Positions 25,519-35,144 of a DNA stretch of 51,282 nt are shown one piece after another (positions within the stretch are counted from its first letter, which is position 1; each line of letters starts with the position of its first letter). The DNA comes from Pseudomonadota bacterium (GTDB lineage: Bacteria; Pseudomonadota; Gammaproteobacteria; Burkholderiales; Burkholderiaceae_B). A program made the position numbers and the translations under genes. Location: NCBI GenBank assembly GCA_023388835.1, contig JAEWFK010000057.1, forward strand, positions 1-51,282. Direction: 5' to 3'. Under the pieces are notes generated by a model, which saw only the letters and a program-made list of their open reading frames with translations, was not told the origin of the DNA and did not search any database.

Positions 25519-25544
25519 GCCCCGCCGTCTTTCGAAGGCGGGGC
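25519..25544 (-). terminator. Intrinsic terminator of trpB-trpA-accD
   Basis: Minus-strand hairpin with 8-bp GCCCCGCC/GGCGGGGC arms followed immediately by TTTTCTTT, 50 bases after the accD stop. It separates the operon from the marR promoter. Confidence 0.92.
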
Positions 25545-25596
25545 CGGAGGCAGAGCCAGTATCACGACCGACAGCGACCCAGGCCGCCGTCGGCGC

Positions 25597-26478
25597 TCAG
25601 AGCTGGACGACGTCAGCAGGCTGGCGGGTCAGTAAGGCCAGCAACAGCGCGAGTTCTTCGCGCATCTCGCGACGGTCCATCACCATGTCGATCGCACCCT
25701 TCTCGAGCAGGAATTCAGAACGCTGGAAGCCTTCGGGAAGTCGCTCCCGCACCGTCTGTTCGATCACTCGTGGCCCCGCAAAACCGATCAAGGCCTTGGG
25801 TTCCGCGATCACCACATCGCCCATAAAGGCGAAGCTGGCCGATACGCCACCCATGGTGGGATCGGTCAGCACGCTGATGAAAGGCAGGCGCTGCGCGGAG
25901 AGCCGGGTCAGCATGGCATTGGTCTTGGCCATCTGCATGAGCGAAAACAGGCTTTCCTGCATGCGCGCTCCGCCCGAGGCCGCTACACAGATGAAAGGCG
26001 TACGGTTGTCGAGCGCAGCCTGTACACCGCGGCAGAATCGTTCGCCGACCACCGATCCCATGGAGCCGCCCATGAATTCAAATTCGAAACAGGCGAGCAC
26101 GACAGGCACCGAATGCACGCAGCCGCTCATGACCACCATGGCTTCGGACTCGCCCGTCTGCTTCACAGCTTCCGTGACGCGTTCCGGATACTTGCGGGAG
26201 TCACGGAACTTAAGAGGATCCATGGGGCGCGTGTTCTGACCGATTTCCACCCTGCCCTCGGCATCCAGCAAGGCGTCGATGCGACTGCGGGCACCGATGC
26301 GCATGTGATGGCTGCAATTGGGGCAGACGTTCAGCGTCGCCTTGAGGTCTTCCTTGTACAGCACCGACTCGCAGGCCGGGCACTTGACCCACACCCCTTC
26401 CGGCACCCGCTTGTTGGCGCCCGAGTCGGCTCCGTTGCGATTGATGCGCGGAGGGAGGATCTTGTCTATCCAACTCAT
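25597..26478 (-). CDS. accD: acetyl-CoA carboxylase carboxyltransferase beta subunit
   Basis: Beta subunit of the carboxyltransferase that makes malonyl-CoA, the first committed fatty acid precursor. The protein has 293 residues. The N-terminal Zn finger is Cys33, Cys36, Cys52, Cys55 (CPAC...CPNC), followed by the crotonase-type core with AASGGARMQES and DPTMGGVSASFA. The ATG at 26478 (MSWIDKI) is the family start; a 15-codon upstream extension is rejected. Location after trpA is common in proteobacteria. Confidence 0.98.
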   Translation of the reverse strand: MSWIDKILPPRINRNGADSGANKRVPEGVWVKCPACESVLYKEDLKATLNVCPNCSHHMRIGARSRIDALLDAEGRVEIGQNTRPMDPLKFRDSRKYPERVTEAVKQTGESEAMVVMSGCVHSVPVVLACFEFEFMGGSMGSVVGERFCRGVQAALDNRTPFICVAASGGARMQESLFSLMQMAKTNAMLTRLSAQRLPFISVLTDPTMGGVSASFAFMGDVVIAEPKALIGFAGPRVIEQTVRERLPEGFQRSEFLLEKGAIDMVMDRREMREELALLLALLTRQPADVVQL

Positions 26479-26534
26479 TGTTCTTTCCCGATAGTTCCCG
26501 GCTGGGCCGGGGGTTTGCAGCACGCCGATGAGCG

Positions 26535-27374
26535 TCAGCCCAACACGGTGCGGATGCCCGCCAACCAGTTGGCTGCCGCCTCGATGGCGCGCGCATCGCT
26601 GTCCTGCGCCGACAGGCCTTCAGCCTGGGCCGATTGCACCGCAGCTTCCATGATTTCGATGATCTTGCTGCCGATGACGACGGCATCCGCGCATTCGCCA
26701 AGCTTCCGCGCGCTTTCCGGATCGCGTATGCCGAAGCCCACGCCGACCGGTACATTGAGATGACGGCGGATGACTTCCAATCGCCGCGCGACGTCAGCCG
26801 TATCCAGATTTCCCGACCCCGTCACGCCCTTCAGGGAGACATAATAGACATAGCCGCGTGCGACTTCAGCGACGCTGCGGATGCGCGCCTCGGTCGAGGT
26901 GGGAGCGAGAAGGAAGATGGGGTCGATGCGCGCCGTGTCGAGCATGGCGGCGAACTCGCTGATTTCCTCTGGCGGATAGTCAACCACCAGCACGCCGTCG
27001 ACGCCGGCGCGAGAGGCCGCGTCGACAAAGGTCTGCTGGCCCATACGCTCTATCGGATTCGCATACCCCATCAGAACGACCGGTGTGGCGGCGTCTTCTC
27101 GCCGGAACTCGGCAACAATCTCCAGTACTTGGCGCAAGCCGCAACCGCGGGCGATAGCGCGCTCGGCGGCACGCTGGATCACCGGACCGTCGGCCATGGG
27201 ATCAGAAAACGGCACTCCAAGCTCGATGACATCGGAACCGGCACGCACCAGCGCATGCATGAGCGCGGGCATGGATTCAATGGAAGGATCGCCTGCGGCC
27301 ACGTAAGGAATCAGCGCGGTACGGCCGTCCAGCCTGGAAAACACGGCTTGCAGCCGCTCATTCGATGCATTCAT
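26535..27374 (-). CDS. trpA: tryptophan synthase alpha subunit
   Basis: Cleaves indole-3-glycerol phosphate to indole and glyceraldehyde-3-phosphate. The protein has 279 residues, with the catalytic Glu51 and Asp62 in IELGVPFSDPMADGP, and the phosphate-binding GFGIRDPESARKL near the C terminus. The ATG at 27374 follows AAGGGATC and lies 14 bases after the trpB stop. The open frame continues 86 codons into trpB and is rejected. Confidence 0.98.
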   Translation of the reverse strand: MNASNERLQAVFSRLDGRTALIPYVAAGDPSIESMPALMHALVRAGSDVIELGVPFSDPMADGPVIQRAAERAIARGCGLRQVLEIVAEFRREDAATPVVLMGYANPIERMGQQTFVDAASRAGVDGVLVVDYPPEEISEFAAMLDTARIDPIFLLAPTSTEARIRSVAEVARGYVYYVSLKGVTGSGNLDTADVARRLEVIRRHLNVPVGVGFGIRDPESARKLGECADAVVIGSKIIEIMEAAVQSAQAEGLSAQDSDARAIEAAANWLAGIRTVLG

Positions 27375-27388
27375 TGCGAGAGATCCCT

Positions 27389-28588
27389 TCACAGCTGTAT
27401 GCCGCCGCATTCCGCAACGGTGTGCATGTCCTTGTCGCCCCTGCCTGAGAGATTGACCAGGATGATCTTGTCGCGGCCCAACGACGGCGCCATTTTCGCT
27501 GCTTGAGCGATGGCATGTGAGGATTCCAGCGCCGGCATGATGCCTTCGTAGCGACAGCAATCGTGAAATGCCTGGAGCGCTTCCTGATCGGTGATGCAAG
27601 CGTAGGAAGCGCGGCCACTGTCGTGCAACCATGCATGCTCCGGCCCGACACCGGGGTAATCGAGCCCGGCCGAAACCGAATGGGTTTCAGTGACCTGCCC
27701 GTCCTCGTCTTGCAAGACATAGGTGCGGTTTCCGTGCAGCACACCGACTGATCCCGCATTGAGCGAGGCCGCGTGTGCGCCGGATTCCAGGCCGCGGCCG
27801 GCGGCCTCGACGCCCACCAGCTGGACGTCGTCGTGATTGATATAGGGGTGGAAGATGCCCATGGCATTGGACCCGCCGCCCACGGACGCCACGATGTAGT
27901 CGGGCTGGCGGCCGGCGTCTTCAGGCATCTGTACCAGGCACTCTTCGCCAATCACCGATTGGAAGTCCCGCACCATCATTGGATAGGGATGAGGGCCCGC
28001 GACGGTACCGATGATGTAGAAAGTGGTTTCCACGTTCGTGACCCAGTCGCGCATCGCCTCGTTCAGGGCATCCTTCAGCGTGCGTGAGCCGGAGTCCACG
28101 GGCACAACGGTCGCGCCGAGCAACTTCATGCGATAGACATTGGAGGCCTGACGGCGGACGTCTTCACTGCCCATATAAACGACACACTCGAGCCCATAGC
28201 GCGCTGCCACGGTGGCGGTCGCCACGCCGTGCTGGCCCGCGCCTGTTTCGGCGATGATGCGCGGCTTGCCCAGGCGCCGGGCCAGAAGAATCTGGCCGAT
28301 GCAATTATTGACTTTGTGGGCGCCGGTGTGGTTGAGGTCTTCGCGCTTGAACCAGATTTGCGCCCCACCCAGTTGCTCCGACCAGCGCTTTGCGTGGTAG
28401 ACCGGGCTGGGCCGACCCACGAAATGCTTGAGCTCGTCGTGGAATTCCCGCAGGAAGTCGGGATCATTCCGGTAACGCTCGTAGGCCGCCTTGAGCTCGT
28501 CAAGCGCGTGGACAAGCGTCTCCGCCACGAAGGATCCACCGAAACGGCCGAAATGCCCGCTCGTGTCAGGTAGGTTGTAGGATTCCAA
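27389..28588 (-). CDS. trpB: tryptophan synthase beta subunit
   Basis: PLP enzyme that joins indole and serine to tryptophan; 399 residues, with Lys92 in HTGAHKVNN forming the PLP Schiff base and the glycine loop GGGSNAMG. Translation must begin at a TTG at 28588: an in-frame TGA lies four codons upstream and the conserved FGRFGGSFVAETL begins at residue 13. GAGAG lies upstream. trpF, often found just before trpB, is absent; relA lies there instead. Confidence 0.97.
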   Translation of the reverse strand: MESYNLPDTSGHFGRFGGSFVAETLVHALDELKAAYERYRNDPDFLREFHDELKHFVGRPSPVYHAKRWSEQLGGAQIWFKREDLNHTGAHKVNNCIGQILLARRLGKPRIIAETGAGQHGVATATVAARYGLECVVYMGSEDVRRQASNVYRMKLLGATVVPVDSGSRTLKDALNEAMRDWVTNVETTFYIIGTVAGPHPYPMMVRDFQSVIGEECLVQMPEDAGRQPDYIVASVGGGSNAMGIFHPYINHDDVQLVGVEAAGRGLESGAHAASLNAGSVGVLHGNRTYVLQDEDGQVTETHSVSAGLDYPGVGPEHAWLHDSGRASYACITDQEALQAFHDCCRYEGIMPALESSHAIAQAAKMAPSLGRDKIILVNLSGRGDKDMHTVAECGGIQL

Positions 28589-28654
28589 ATCTGTACTCTC
28601 TCATTGCGCGGCGGGTATCGCCCTGTCGTGTCAGGCACCGATGAATAATCGGCC

Positions 28655-28663
28655 ATTTTAGCA
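28655..28663 (-). promoter_or_regulatory. Extended -10 promoter element for trpB-trpA-accD
   Basis: On the minus strand TGCTAAAAT (TG-N-TAAAAT) lies about 67 bases upstream of the trpB TTG. No good -35 box is visible, as is usual with an extended -10. No leader peptide with Trp codons was seen. Confidence 0.5.
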
Positions 28664-28760
28664 GCCCAGGGGGCGCCCGCCACAGGGGGGACCGCGCTGC
28701 AGGTGGCGCACCTTCGCCGACCCATGCTTCCAGGACCTCCGCGTGCGCAAACGCCGCTCT

Positions 28761-30986
28761 TCAGGAACGGCCCGCTTCCACCCCCGCCAGCTCATTGAGC
28801 GCCGTAAGCGCCCGAGAGATCTGTTCGCCGCTGCGTACTTCGATGGTGAACACCATATGGGTCAGGGCGCGGCGACTCTGGGTGTTGACACTGATGACAT
28901 TGAGTCGCAGCTTCGCAAATATTTCAGACAGGTCACGCAATAAGTTGGGGCGCTCCTGCGCATGGATAGTGATATCCACGGGATACACCATTTCCCCGGT
29001 ATCCCCCCACTCCACATCGATCAGCCGCTCAGGCTGGCTCTGCGCAAGGGCGGCATAGGAAGGGCAATCAGTTCGATGGATGGACACGCCCCTGCCCCGG
29101 GTCACAAAGCCGCGTATCGAATCCGGGGGGGCCGGCCGGCAGCAACGGGCGAGCTGAGTCATGAGCGAATCCACGCCGACCACGAGCACGCCGCTCTTTC
29201 CGCTGCGCGCAGGGCTTTCCGTACCCAATGTGTACAGCCGCATCGCAGCGGTCTGGTCCAGTTCCTCGTCACGCGCCTTCTGACCGCTGAGCACGTAGTC
29301 GACTTGCCGTAGGCTGAATTCCTCCTTGGATACCGCCACGTAGAGGTCATCCGCCCGCGCAAATCCCAGCTGATGCGCAAGCTGCTCCATGCTCACCGCC
29401 GTCTTGCCCAATCGCTGCAGTTCTTTCTCGACCAGGCCCTGCCCATGGCCGATACGCTGCTGCAGCTCGACGGCGTTAAACCACGCACGTACTTTTGCCC
29501 GCGCCCTTGGGCTGGCCAGAAAACCGAGTTGACTATTCAACCAGTCGCGGGAAGGCCCGCCTGACTTGGCGGCGATGATCTCGACGATCTGACCGGTCTG
29601 CAAAGGGGTGGACAAAGGCACCATCTGGCCGTCGACGCGGGCCCCGCGGCAGCGGTGACCCAGATCGGTATGCAGGTGGTAGGCGAAATCGACCGGCGTG
29701 GCGCCCGCCGGCAGCTCGATCACCCGAGCCTGCGGCGTCATGACGTAGATGCGCTCGTCGCCGGGCGCAGCTTGTGCCTGCTCGGACGCCGGAGGAGGTT
29801 CGCCGTCCCACGACAGCAATTGCCGCATCCAGGCAAGCTTTTGATCATAGCCGGAAGTCGCGGCGACTTGCCCGCCCCGCGGCCCGGATTCCTTGTAAAG
29901 CCAGTGCGCCGCCATCCCGTACTCGGCATAGCGGTGCATTTCCTCGGTACGTATCTGTATTTCGAAGGTCCGGCCGGCCTCGTCGGCCACCACCGTGTGC
30001 AGTGAGCGGTACCCATTGGGCTTGGGGCGCGAGATGTAGTCATCGAACTCGTCGGCCACCGGAGTCCATACGGAATGCACAAGCGCAAGCGCGGCATAGC
30101 AGCTGCGCTCGTCGGGAACAATCACCCTCATGGCGCGCAGATCGAAAAGTTGATGAAATTCGACCCGCTTATTGCGCATCTTGTTCCAGATGCTATAGAT
30201 ATGTTTGGGTCGGCCGTAGACTTCCGCCTGTATATGGGCTTCAGACAGCACGTCATGCAAGCGCTGCACGGCGGCGTCGATCAGCGCCTCGCGCTCGACT
30301 CGCTTCTCCTCGAGCTGCCGCGCAATGGACTTGTAGGTGTCGGGTTCAAGGAATCGGAAGGCAAGGTCTTCCATTTCCCATTTGAGCTGCCAGATTCCAA
30401 GGCGGTTGGCCAGCGGTGTGTACAGTTCCATGGTGTCGCGAGCGAGCTCAGCGGGATACGGTGTCTTGCTCGACGCATGCCAGCGCAGGGACTGCAGGCG
30501 CGATGCCAGTCGCATGACCACGATGCGCAAGTCGGCCGCCATGGCGAGCAGCATCTTGCGGCGCATTTCTTTCTGGTCCTGCCCCTGTGGGCCACGGTCC
30601 GGTTGTGCCGTGCCGGCAATATGCCCCAGGCGCAGCAGGCTGCGGGCGCCTTGTACGAGGGTTGCCACCGCCGGCCCGAAAGCTTTGCGCATCGCCTCGA
30701 GGTCAGTGCCAGCCTTGCCGCTCTCCGTCGATGGCAGCATGGTCAACACTGCCGCCGCCCGTGCTTGGGCATCCGCACCGATTTCGGCCAGGATCACGCC
30801 GGCGCCCGCGGCATGCACGGCCAGCGGTTCGCCGGTATCGGCGCAACGCTCGCGCAGCGTTTCTTGCGACCATGCAACGGCGTCGTCCAGCAGCTTGCGA
30901 CCGGCAAGATCCAGGTCTTTTCCGGCACGCTCGCGCCAAGCATCGTCAAACGGAGATCCGGAAAGAGGAGTGGAACGGTTAATCAT
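28761..30986 (-). CDS. relA: (p)ppGpp synthetase RelA
   Basis: Ribosome-associated stringent-response enzyme, 741 residues. The N-terminal hydrolase domain is degenerate, with no His-Asp metal site. The synthetase domain carries the EFDD version (313-316) of the charged motif typical of monofunctional RelA, followed by RPKPNGYRSLHT. TGS (about 405-470), a Zn-finger-type domain with ARCCRPAPPDSI, and a C-terminal ACT domain (about 660-735) complete the usual order. The ATG at 30986 lacks a clear ribosome site. Confidence 0.96.
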   Translation of the reverse strand: MINRSTPLSGSPFDDAWRERAGKDLDLAGRKLLDDAVAWSQETLRERCADTGEPLAVHAAGAGVILAEIGADAQARAAAVLTMLPSTESGKAGTDLEAMRKAFGPAVATLVQGARSLLRLGHIAGTAQPDRGPQGQDQKEMRRKMLLAMAADLRIVVMRLASRLQSLRWHASSKTPYPAELARDTMELYTPLANRLGIWQLKWEMEDLAFRFLEPDTYKSIARQLEEKRVEREALIDAAVQRLHDVLSEAHIQAEVYGRPKHIYSIWNKMRNKRVEFHQLFDLRAMRVIVPDERSCYAALALVHSVWTPVADEFDDYISRPKPNGYRSLHTVVADEAGRTFEIQIRTEEMHRYAEYGMAAHWLYKESGPRGGQVAATSGYDQKLAWMRQLLSWDGEPPPASEQAQAAPGDERIYVMTPQARVIELPAGATPVDFAYHLHTDLGHRCRGARVDGQMVPLSTPLQTGQIVEIIAAKSGGPSRDWLNSQLGFLASPRARAKVRAWFNAVELQQRIGHGQGLVEKELQRLGKTAVSMEQLAHQLGFARADDLYVAVSKEEFSLRQVDYVLSGQKARDEELDQTAAMRLYTLGTESPARSGKSGVLVVGVDSLMTQLARCCRPAPPDSIRGFVTRGRGVSIHRTDCPSYAALAQSQPERLIDVEWGDTGEMVYPVDITIHAQERPNLLRDLSEIFAKLRLNVISVNTQSRRALTHMVFTIEVRSGEQISRALTALNELAGVEAGRS

Positions 30987-31078
30987 GATTCAAGTAACGA
31001 AGCGCTGAAAAGCTTCCCGACGGGCAAGCTCCTATACTACCGTTACCGCCGCGTTGCGGCGAACATAACCTCATACCG

Positions 31079-31594
31079 ATGCACGAAGAATTGCCCCGGA
31101 TCCTGCTTATCGTATGGCACTCGCGCAGCGGTGCCGCGCAGCAGCTCGCGCATGCCGCCCAAGAAGCCGCAAGAGACGTAATAAGCGAGCTCGGCGCTGA
31201 CGATCGGGTGGAAGTTCTCATGCGCACCGCCGAGGGCGCGCAGACTGACGATTTACTACGCGCCGACGCCTACCTCTTCTGCGCCCCCGAAAATCTGGGT
31301 TCGCTCAGCGGCGCCATGAAAGAATTCTTCGACCGGAATTATTATGGCGTGCTGGAGCAAATTAACGGGCGCCCATACGCGCTGGCAATCTCGGCGGGCA
31401 GCGACGGCAGTGGCGCCGCGAAACAGGCCGAACGCATCTGCACGGGCTGGCGGCTGCGCGCTGCCGCGCCTGCCGTGATCGTGAACACTGCCGCTCAGAC
31501 GCCCGAAGCCATACTGGCTCCCAAAATATTGAGCGAGTCGCAGCTGGAGCAGGCCAGGACACTAGGCGGCACGCTGGCGGCCTTGCTGGCCTGA
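31079..31594 (+). CDS. Flavodoxin-fold NAD(P)H/FMN-type protein
   Basis: Protein of 171 residues with a flavodoxin-like fold. The phosphate loop region is VWHSRSGAAQQLA (about 12-24) and the FMN-contact segment is CAPENLGSLSGAMKEFFDR (about 67-85), typical of NAD(P)H-dependent FMN reductase or WrbA-like proteins. No partner gene identifies the substrate. It is divergent from relA with 92 bases between. No ribosome site is evident ahead of the ATG. Confidence 0.78.
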   Translation: MHEELPRILLIVWHSRSGAAQQLAHAAQEAARDVISELGADDRVEVLMRTAEGAQTDDLLRADAYLFCAPENLGSLSGAMKEFFDRNYYGVLEQINGRPYALAISAGSDGSGAAKQAERICTGWRLRAAAPAVIVNTAAQTPEAILAPKILSESQLEQARTLGGTLAALLA

Positions 31595-31664
31595 ACGTAA
31601 GGCAGCGCCCTTGACGCAGCTTAGCGGGCGAGTATGTGTTCGGCGGATGCGTTATGTAAAAGCG

Positions 31665-32018
31665 TCAGCGCAGGGCTGCCGTCGCCACGATTTCGACTTT
31701 GTAATCGGGATTGGCCAAGCGGGTTTCGACCGTCGCGCGGGGCGGCGCGTTGCCTGGGGCCACCCAGGCATCCCAGGCTCGGTTCATGGCATCGAACTCT
31801 TTCATGTTGGCAACATACACCGTCGCCATGAGAATACGCGACTTATCCGTTCCCGCAGTCGCCAGCAGCCGGTCTATGGTTGCCAACACCTGCTTGGTCT
31901 GGCCCTCCATATCAAGGCTCGCGTCGTCAGGCACTTGACCGGCCAGATAGGCCACGCCGTTGTACAAGGCCATGTCCGACAGGCGCTTCTCTACATTGAC
32001 TCGTTCGATTTCTTGCAT
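31665..32018 (-). CDS. RidA-family (YjgF/YER057c) protein
   Basis: Member of the Rid family, 117 residues; canonical RidA deaminates reactive enamine/imine intermediates from PLP enzymes. The C-terminal PPRATVETRLANPDYKVEI contains the Arg that binds the substrate carboxylate in active members. LYNGVAYLAGQVPDD places it in a RutC/YjgH-like subgroup, so the exact substrate is uncertain. GGAG precedes the ATG at 32018. It follows pncB by 47 bases and may be co-transcribed. Confidence 0.88.
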   Translation of the reverse strand: MQEIERVNVEKRLSDMALYNGVAYLAGQVPDDASLDMEGQTKQVLATIDRLLATAGTDKSRILMATVYVANMKEFDAMNRAWDAWVAPGNAPPRATVETRLANPDYKVEIVATAALR

Positions 32019-32047
32019 TGCTAATTCTCCGTGATATGTCTTTTTTT

Positions 32048-32085
32048 CATGCCGGGGGCAACTCATCATGCCGGGGGCAACTCAA
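32048..32085. repeat. 19-base tandem duplication at the pncB 3' end
   Basis: CATGCCGGGGGCAACTCA is repeated at 32048 and 32067 with a 19-base period. The second copy (32067-32085) encodes the last pncB codons and stop; the first lies in the spacer to ridA. Confidence 0.9.
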
Positions 32086-33241
32086 ATACCTGGCGCAGAT
32101 AGGCCAGGTAGGCGGGATCTTCACACATGGTTTTTTCGGGCGTGTCGGACACCTTTGCGACCGGCTGCCCATTGCAGCGAATCATTTTCATGACGATCTG
32201 CAAGGGCTCATGCCCGAGATCGTTGGTGAGATTGGTTCCTATGCCGAAGGAAATCCGGCAACGGCCGGCGAAATGCCGTGCCAGCTCGATGGCGCGCGGA
32301 ATGGTCAGCGCATCAGAGAACACCAAGGTCTTGGTGCGGGGGTCGGTACGGTTGGCGGCAAAATGGGCCAGTACACGGTCGCCCCATACGAAGGGGTCGC
32401 CGGAATCGTGCCGCGCGCCGTCGAAAAGCTTGCAGAAGTACATGTCGAAATCACGCAGAAAGGCATCCAGACCGTAGGTGTCCGACAGCGCGATGCCAAG
32501 GTCGCCGCGATACTCGCGCGCCCATACTTCCAAACCGTACACCTGCGAATCGCGCAATCGCGGCCCCAAGGCCTGACAGGCCTGCAGGTATTCGTGCGCC
32601 ATCGTGCCTAGCGGGGTGACTTCGTGGCGCATGGCCATCCATACGTTGCTCGTACCGGCAAAATGTGGCCCCATGCGCGACTTCATGGTTTGTGCGACTT
32701 CATCGTGCCAGCGCTTCGAGAAGCGGCGGCGCGTACCATATTCGGCCACCCGGAATTGCTCCAGCGTAGGATCGAGGGTGACGAGCTCCATTTTCTGCTG
32801 CAGGCGTCGGCGGCCCTCTTCCCAGTCGGGTTCGCGGCAGACATTACGAAAATACACCTCGTTCACAATGGCCAGCACGGGTATTTCGAAGAGTATGGTG
32901 TGCAACCACGGCCCTTTCACCGAAATCGCGATCTCGCCTTCCCCTTCGCCTTCCGACACTTCGATGCAGCGTTCCGGAAGATGGAAAAGGCCCAGGAAGT
33001 CGATGAAGTCGCTCTTCATGAAACGCAGACCGCCCAGATAGTCGAGTTCCTCCGGCGTGAAGCGCAACTGGCAAAGCTGATGAATCTCTTCGCGTATCTC
33101 TTGCAGGTACGGACGCAGATTGACGCCCCGCGTACGGCATTTGTAGCGGTATTCGACTTGCGCGGCCGGGAATTGGTGGAGCACGACCTGCATCATGGTG
33201 AACTTGTACAGGTCGGTGTCTAGCAGGGAGGTGATGATCAT
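32066..33241 (-). CDS. pncB: nicotinate phosphoribosyltransferase
   Basis: PncB converts nicotinate and PRPP to nicotinate mononucleotide in NAD salvage. The protein has 391 residues, near the E. coli length of 400. Visible blocks are SLLDTDLYKFTM at the N terminus, the segment with RHEVTPLGTMAHEY and the C-terminal SFGIGTNLTND phosphate-binding loop. The ATG at 33241 is favoured over a GTG seven codons earlier, although neither has a strong ribosome site. Its stop lies in the first copy of a 19-base tandem duplication. Confidence 0.95.
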   Translation of the reverse strand: MIITSLLDTDLYKFTMMQVVLHQFPAAQVEYRYKCRTRGVNLRPYLQEIREEIHQLCQLRFTPEELDYLGGLRFMKSDFIDFLGLFHLPERCIEVSEGEGEGEIAISVKGPWLHTILFEIPVLAIVNEVYFRNVCREPDWEEGRRRLQQKMELVTLDPTLEQFRVAEYGTRRRFSKRWHDEVAQTMKSRMGPHFAGTSNVWMAMRHEVTPLGTMAHEYLQACQALGPRLRDSQVYGLEVWAREYRGDLGIALSDTYGLDAFLRDFDMYFCKLFDGARHDSGDPFVWGDRVLAHFAANRTDPRTKTLVFSDALTIPRAIELARHFAGRCRISFGIGTNLTNDLGHEPLQIVMKMIRCNGQPVAKVSDTPEKTMCEDPAYLAYLRQVFELPPA

Positions 33242-33445
33242 CGTTTCTTGTTTTCTTGGCACGAGGCACGAATTACCATAGCATAGACGGCGCAGACCCC
33301 ACGCCGGTCAGACAGCCCGCGTCATCGGCATGAACCATGCCGGAACCCCGTGGTCGCCCCCGGAGAACCGGACTGGGTCTAGGGTTGTTCCGGAGCCGCC
33401 CTTCAGGATTAGGTAAAATCCCCTAATTGCTCCTGGAGTGCTGAA

Positions 33446-33769
33446 ATGACCCATGTCGTTACCGAGAACTGTATCAAGTGTAAATACACGGACTGTGTCG
33501 ATGTCTGTCCGGTGGACTGTTTCCGGGAAGGACCCAATTTTCTGGTGATCGATCCCGACGAATGCATAGACTGCGCCGTGTGCGTCCCCGAATGCCCCGC
33601 GAACGCGATTTTCGCCGAAGAGGATGTACCCAAAGATCAGGTTCCATATATCGAACTTAACGCCGAGCTCTCGCCGCAGTTCGAAATGATCAACCGTTCC
33701 AAAGGCCCCTTGCCCGGCGCGGATGACTGGAACGGCGTGGCGGACAAACGACAGTATCTCGAAACCTGA
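33446..33769 (+). CDS. fdxA: 7-Fe ferredoxin FdxA
   Basis: Electron carrier of 107 residues with one 3Fe-4S cluster (Cys9, Cys17, Cys50) and one 4Fe-4S cluster (Cys21, Cys40, Cys43, Cys46), in NCIKCKYTDCVDVCPVDCF and CIDCAVCVPECP. The C-terminal extension ending NGVADKRQYLE is the usual FdxA tail. GGAG precedes the ATG. A TAAAAT sits between 6-base arms ATTAGG/CCTAAT at 33408-33427 just upstream, a possible -10 or binding site. Confidence 0.97.
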   Translation: MTHVVTENCIKCKYTDCVDVCPVDCFREGPNFLVIDPDECIDCAVCVPECPANAIFAEEDVPKDQVPYIELNAELSPQFEMINRSKGPLPGADDWNGVADKRQYLET

Positions 33770-33920
33770 GTACGGCAACGCAGCCTGCGTTCCGTGTACC
33801 GTACTGGTATATCCCTATTCCTGTCATAGAATCATAAGATCACGCTACTATCATCGACCGTGGCTGACCTTGCCTGTACGATCATCCGGATTGTTACAAA
33901 CCATGACGGAACACTTATAA

Positions 33921-35144
33921 ATGCTGTACGACTTACACGAGCTCCAGCGGGCTTTCCTGAACCCGCTGGCGCGCTTCACCGATTCAGGCTCGCTGCTCTT
34001 CTCGCATCCGTATAGCCCGCTGGCCTACACGCCCATGTCGCGGCATATCGCAGCCGCCTATGAGCTCGTGCATCGTCTGGGCAAGGACTACGAGAAGCCG
34101 TTGTGGCATCTGGACGAGACCACGGTCGAGGGCAAGGACGTCGGCGTATCGGTGCAGACCGTTTTTCAAAAGCCCTTCTGCAACCTGATTCATTTCCAGA
34201 GAGCGCTGCCGTCCCAGCGCACGACTGACCCGCGTATCCTGCTGGTGGCGCCGCTTTCAGGTCACCATGCCACCTTGCTGCGCGACACGGTCCGGGCACT
34301 GTTGCCCCGGCACGAGGTCTATGTCACCGACTGGATCGACGCCCGCATGGTGCCGCAATCGGCGGGGCCATTCCATCTGAATGACTATGTCTTCTATATC
34401 AGGGATTTCCTGCGCTGGCTCGGCCCCGACACGCATGTGATTTCGGTCTGCCAGCCTACCGTACCGGTCCTGGCTGCGGTCTCGCTCATGGCCGCTGAAG
34501 ACGACCCCTGTCAGCCGCGCAGCATGGTAATGATGGGCGGACCCATCGATACGCGTCAGTCACCCACACAGGTGAACCGTCTGGCGACAACCAAGCCCTA
34601 CGCTTGGTTCGAGGACACCGTCATCCATCGCGTTCCCGGCCGCTATCCGGGCGCCGGACGGCGCGTGTATCCCGGCTTTCTCCAGCACGCGGGCTTCGTC
34701 GCCATGAACCCGGACCGCCACCTGAAATCCCACTACGATTTCTATCGAGATCTGGTGCGGGGCGACGACGACGATGCCGAGTCCCACCGCCGCTTTTACG
34801 ACGAATACAACGCAGTACTCGATCTGCCCGCGGAGTTCTATCTGGACACGATCCGCATCGTCTTCCAGGAACACCGTCTGCCTCGCAAGACCTGGGAGAT
34901 CGACGGACGTATCGTCGATCCGGGCGCGATCTCCAAAACCGCACTGCTGACGATAGAAGGCGAACTCGACGATATCTCGGGTCTGGGCCAGACCCGGGCA
35001 GCGCTTGACCTGTGCAGCGGGATTCCCGCCGAGCGCAAGGAACACCATACCGCTGTAAAATGCGGCCACTACGGCATTTTTTCGGGCCGGCGCTGGCGTC
35101 AGAACATCTGCCCACTGATCGCCGAATTCATACGCCGAGCCTGA
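33921..35144 (+). CDS. phaZ: Intracellular polyhydroxyalkanoate depolymerase
   Basis: Mobilises stored polyhydroxybutyrate granules; 407 residues, the length of the PhaZa/i-PHB depolymerase group. The catalytic Cys177 is in ISVCQPTVPV; the Asp at 350/351 (GELDD) and His383 (KCGHYGIFSG) complete the triad. These enzymes use Cys rather than Ser and have no signal peptide, as here. Synthesis genes (phaC, phaA, phaB) are not in the window. A terminator hairpin follows. Confidence 0.94.
   Translation: MLYDLHELQRAFLNPLARFTDSGSLLFSHPYSPLAYTPMSRHIAAAYELVHRLGKDYEKPLWHLDETTVEGKDVGVSVQTVFQKPFCNLIHFQRALPSQRTTDPRILLVAPLSGHHATLLRDTVRALLPRHEVYVTDWIDARMVPQSAGPFHLNDYVFYIRDFLRWLGPDTHVISVCQPTVPVLAAVSLMAAEDDPCQPRSMVMMGGPIDTRQSPTQVNRLATTKPYAWFEDTVIHRVPGRYPGAGRRVYPGFLQHAGFVAMNPDRHLKSHYDFYRDLVRGDDDDAESHRRFYDEYNAVLDLPAEFYLDTIRIVFQEHRLPRKTWEIDGRIVDPGAISKTALLTIEGELDDISGLGQTRAALDLCSGIPAERKEHHTAVKCGHYGIFSGRRWRQNICPLIAEFIRRA

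Noticed and set aside
31601..31680. Inverted GGCAGCGCCC-type segments between the flavodoxin and ridA genes as a terminator
   Set aside because: The arms pair only with gaps and there is no T-run.
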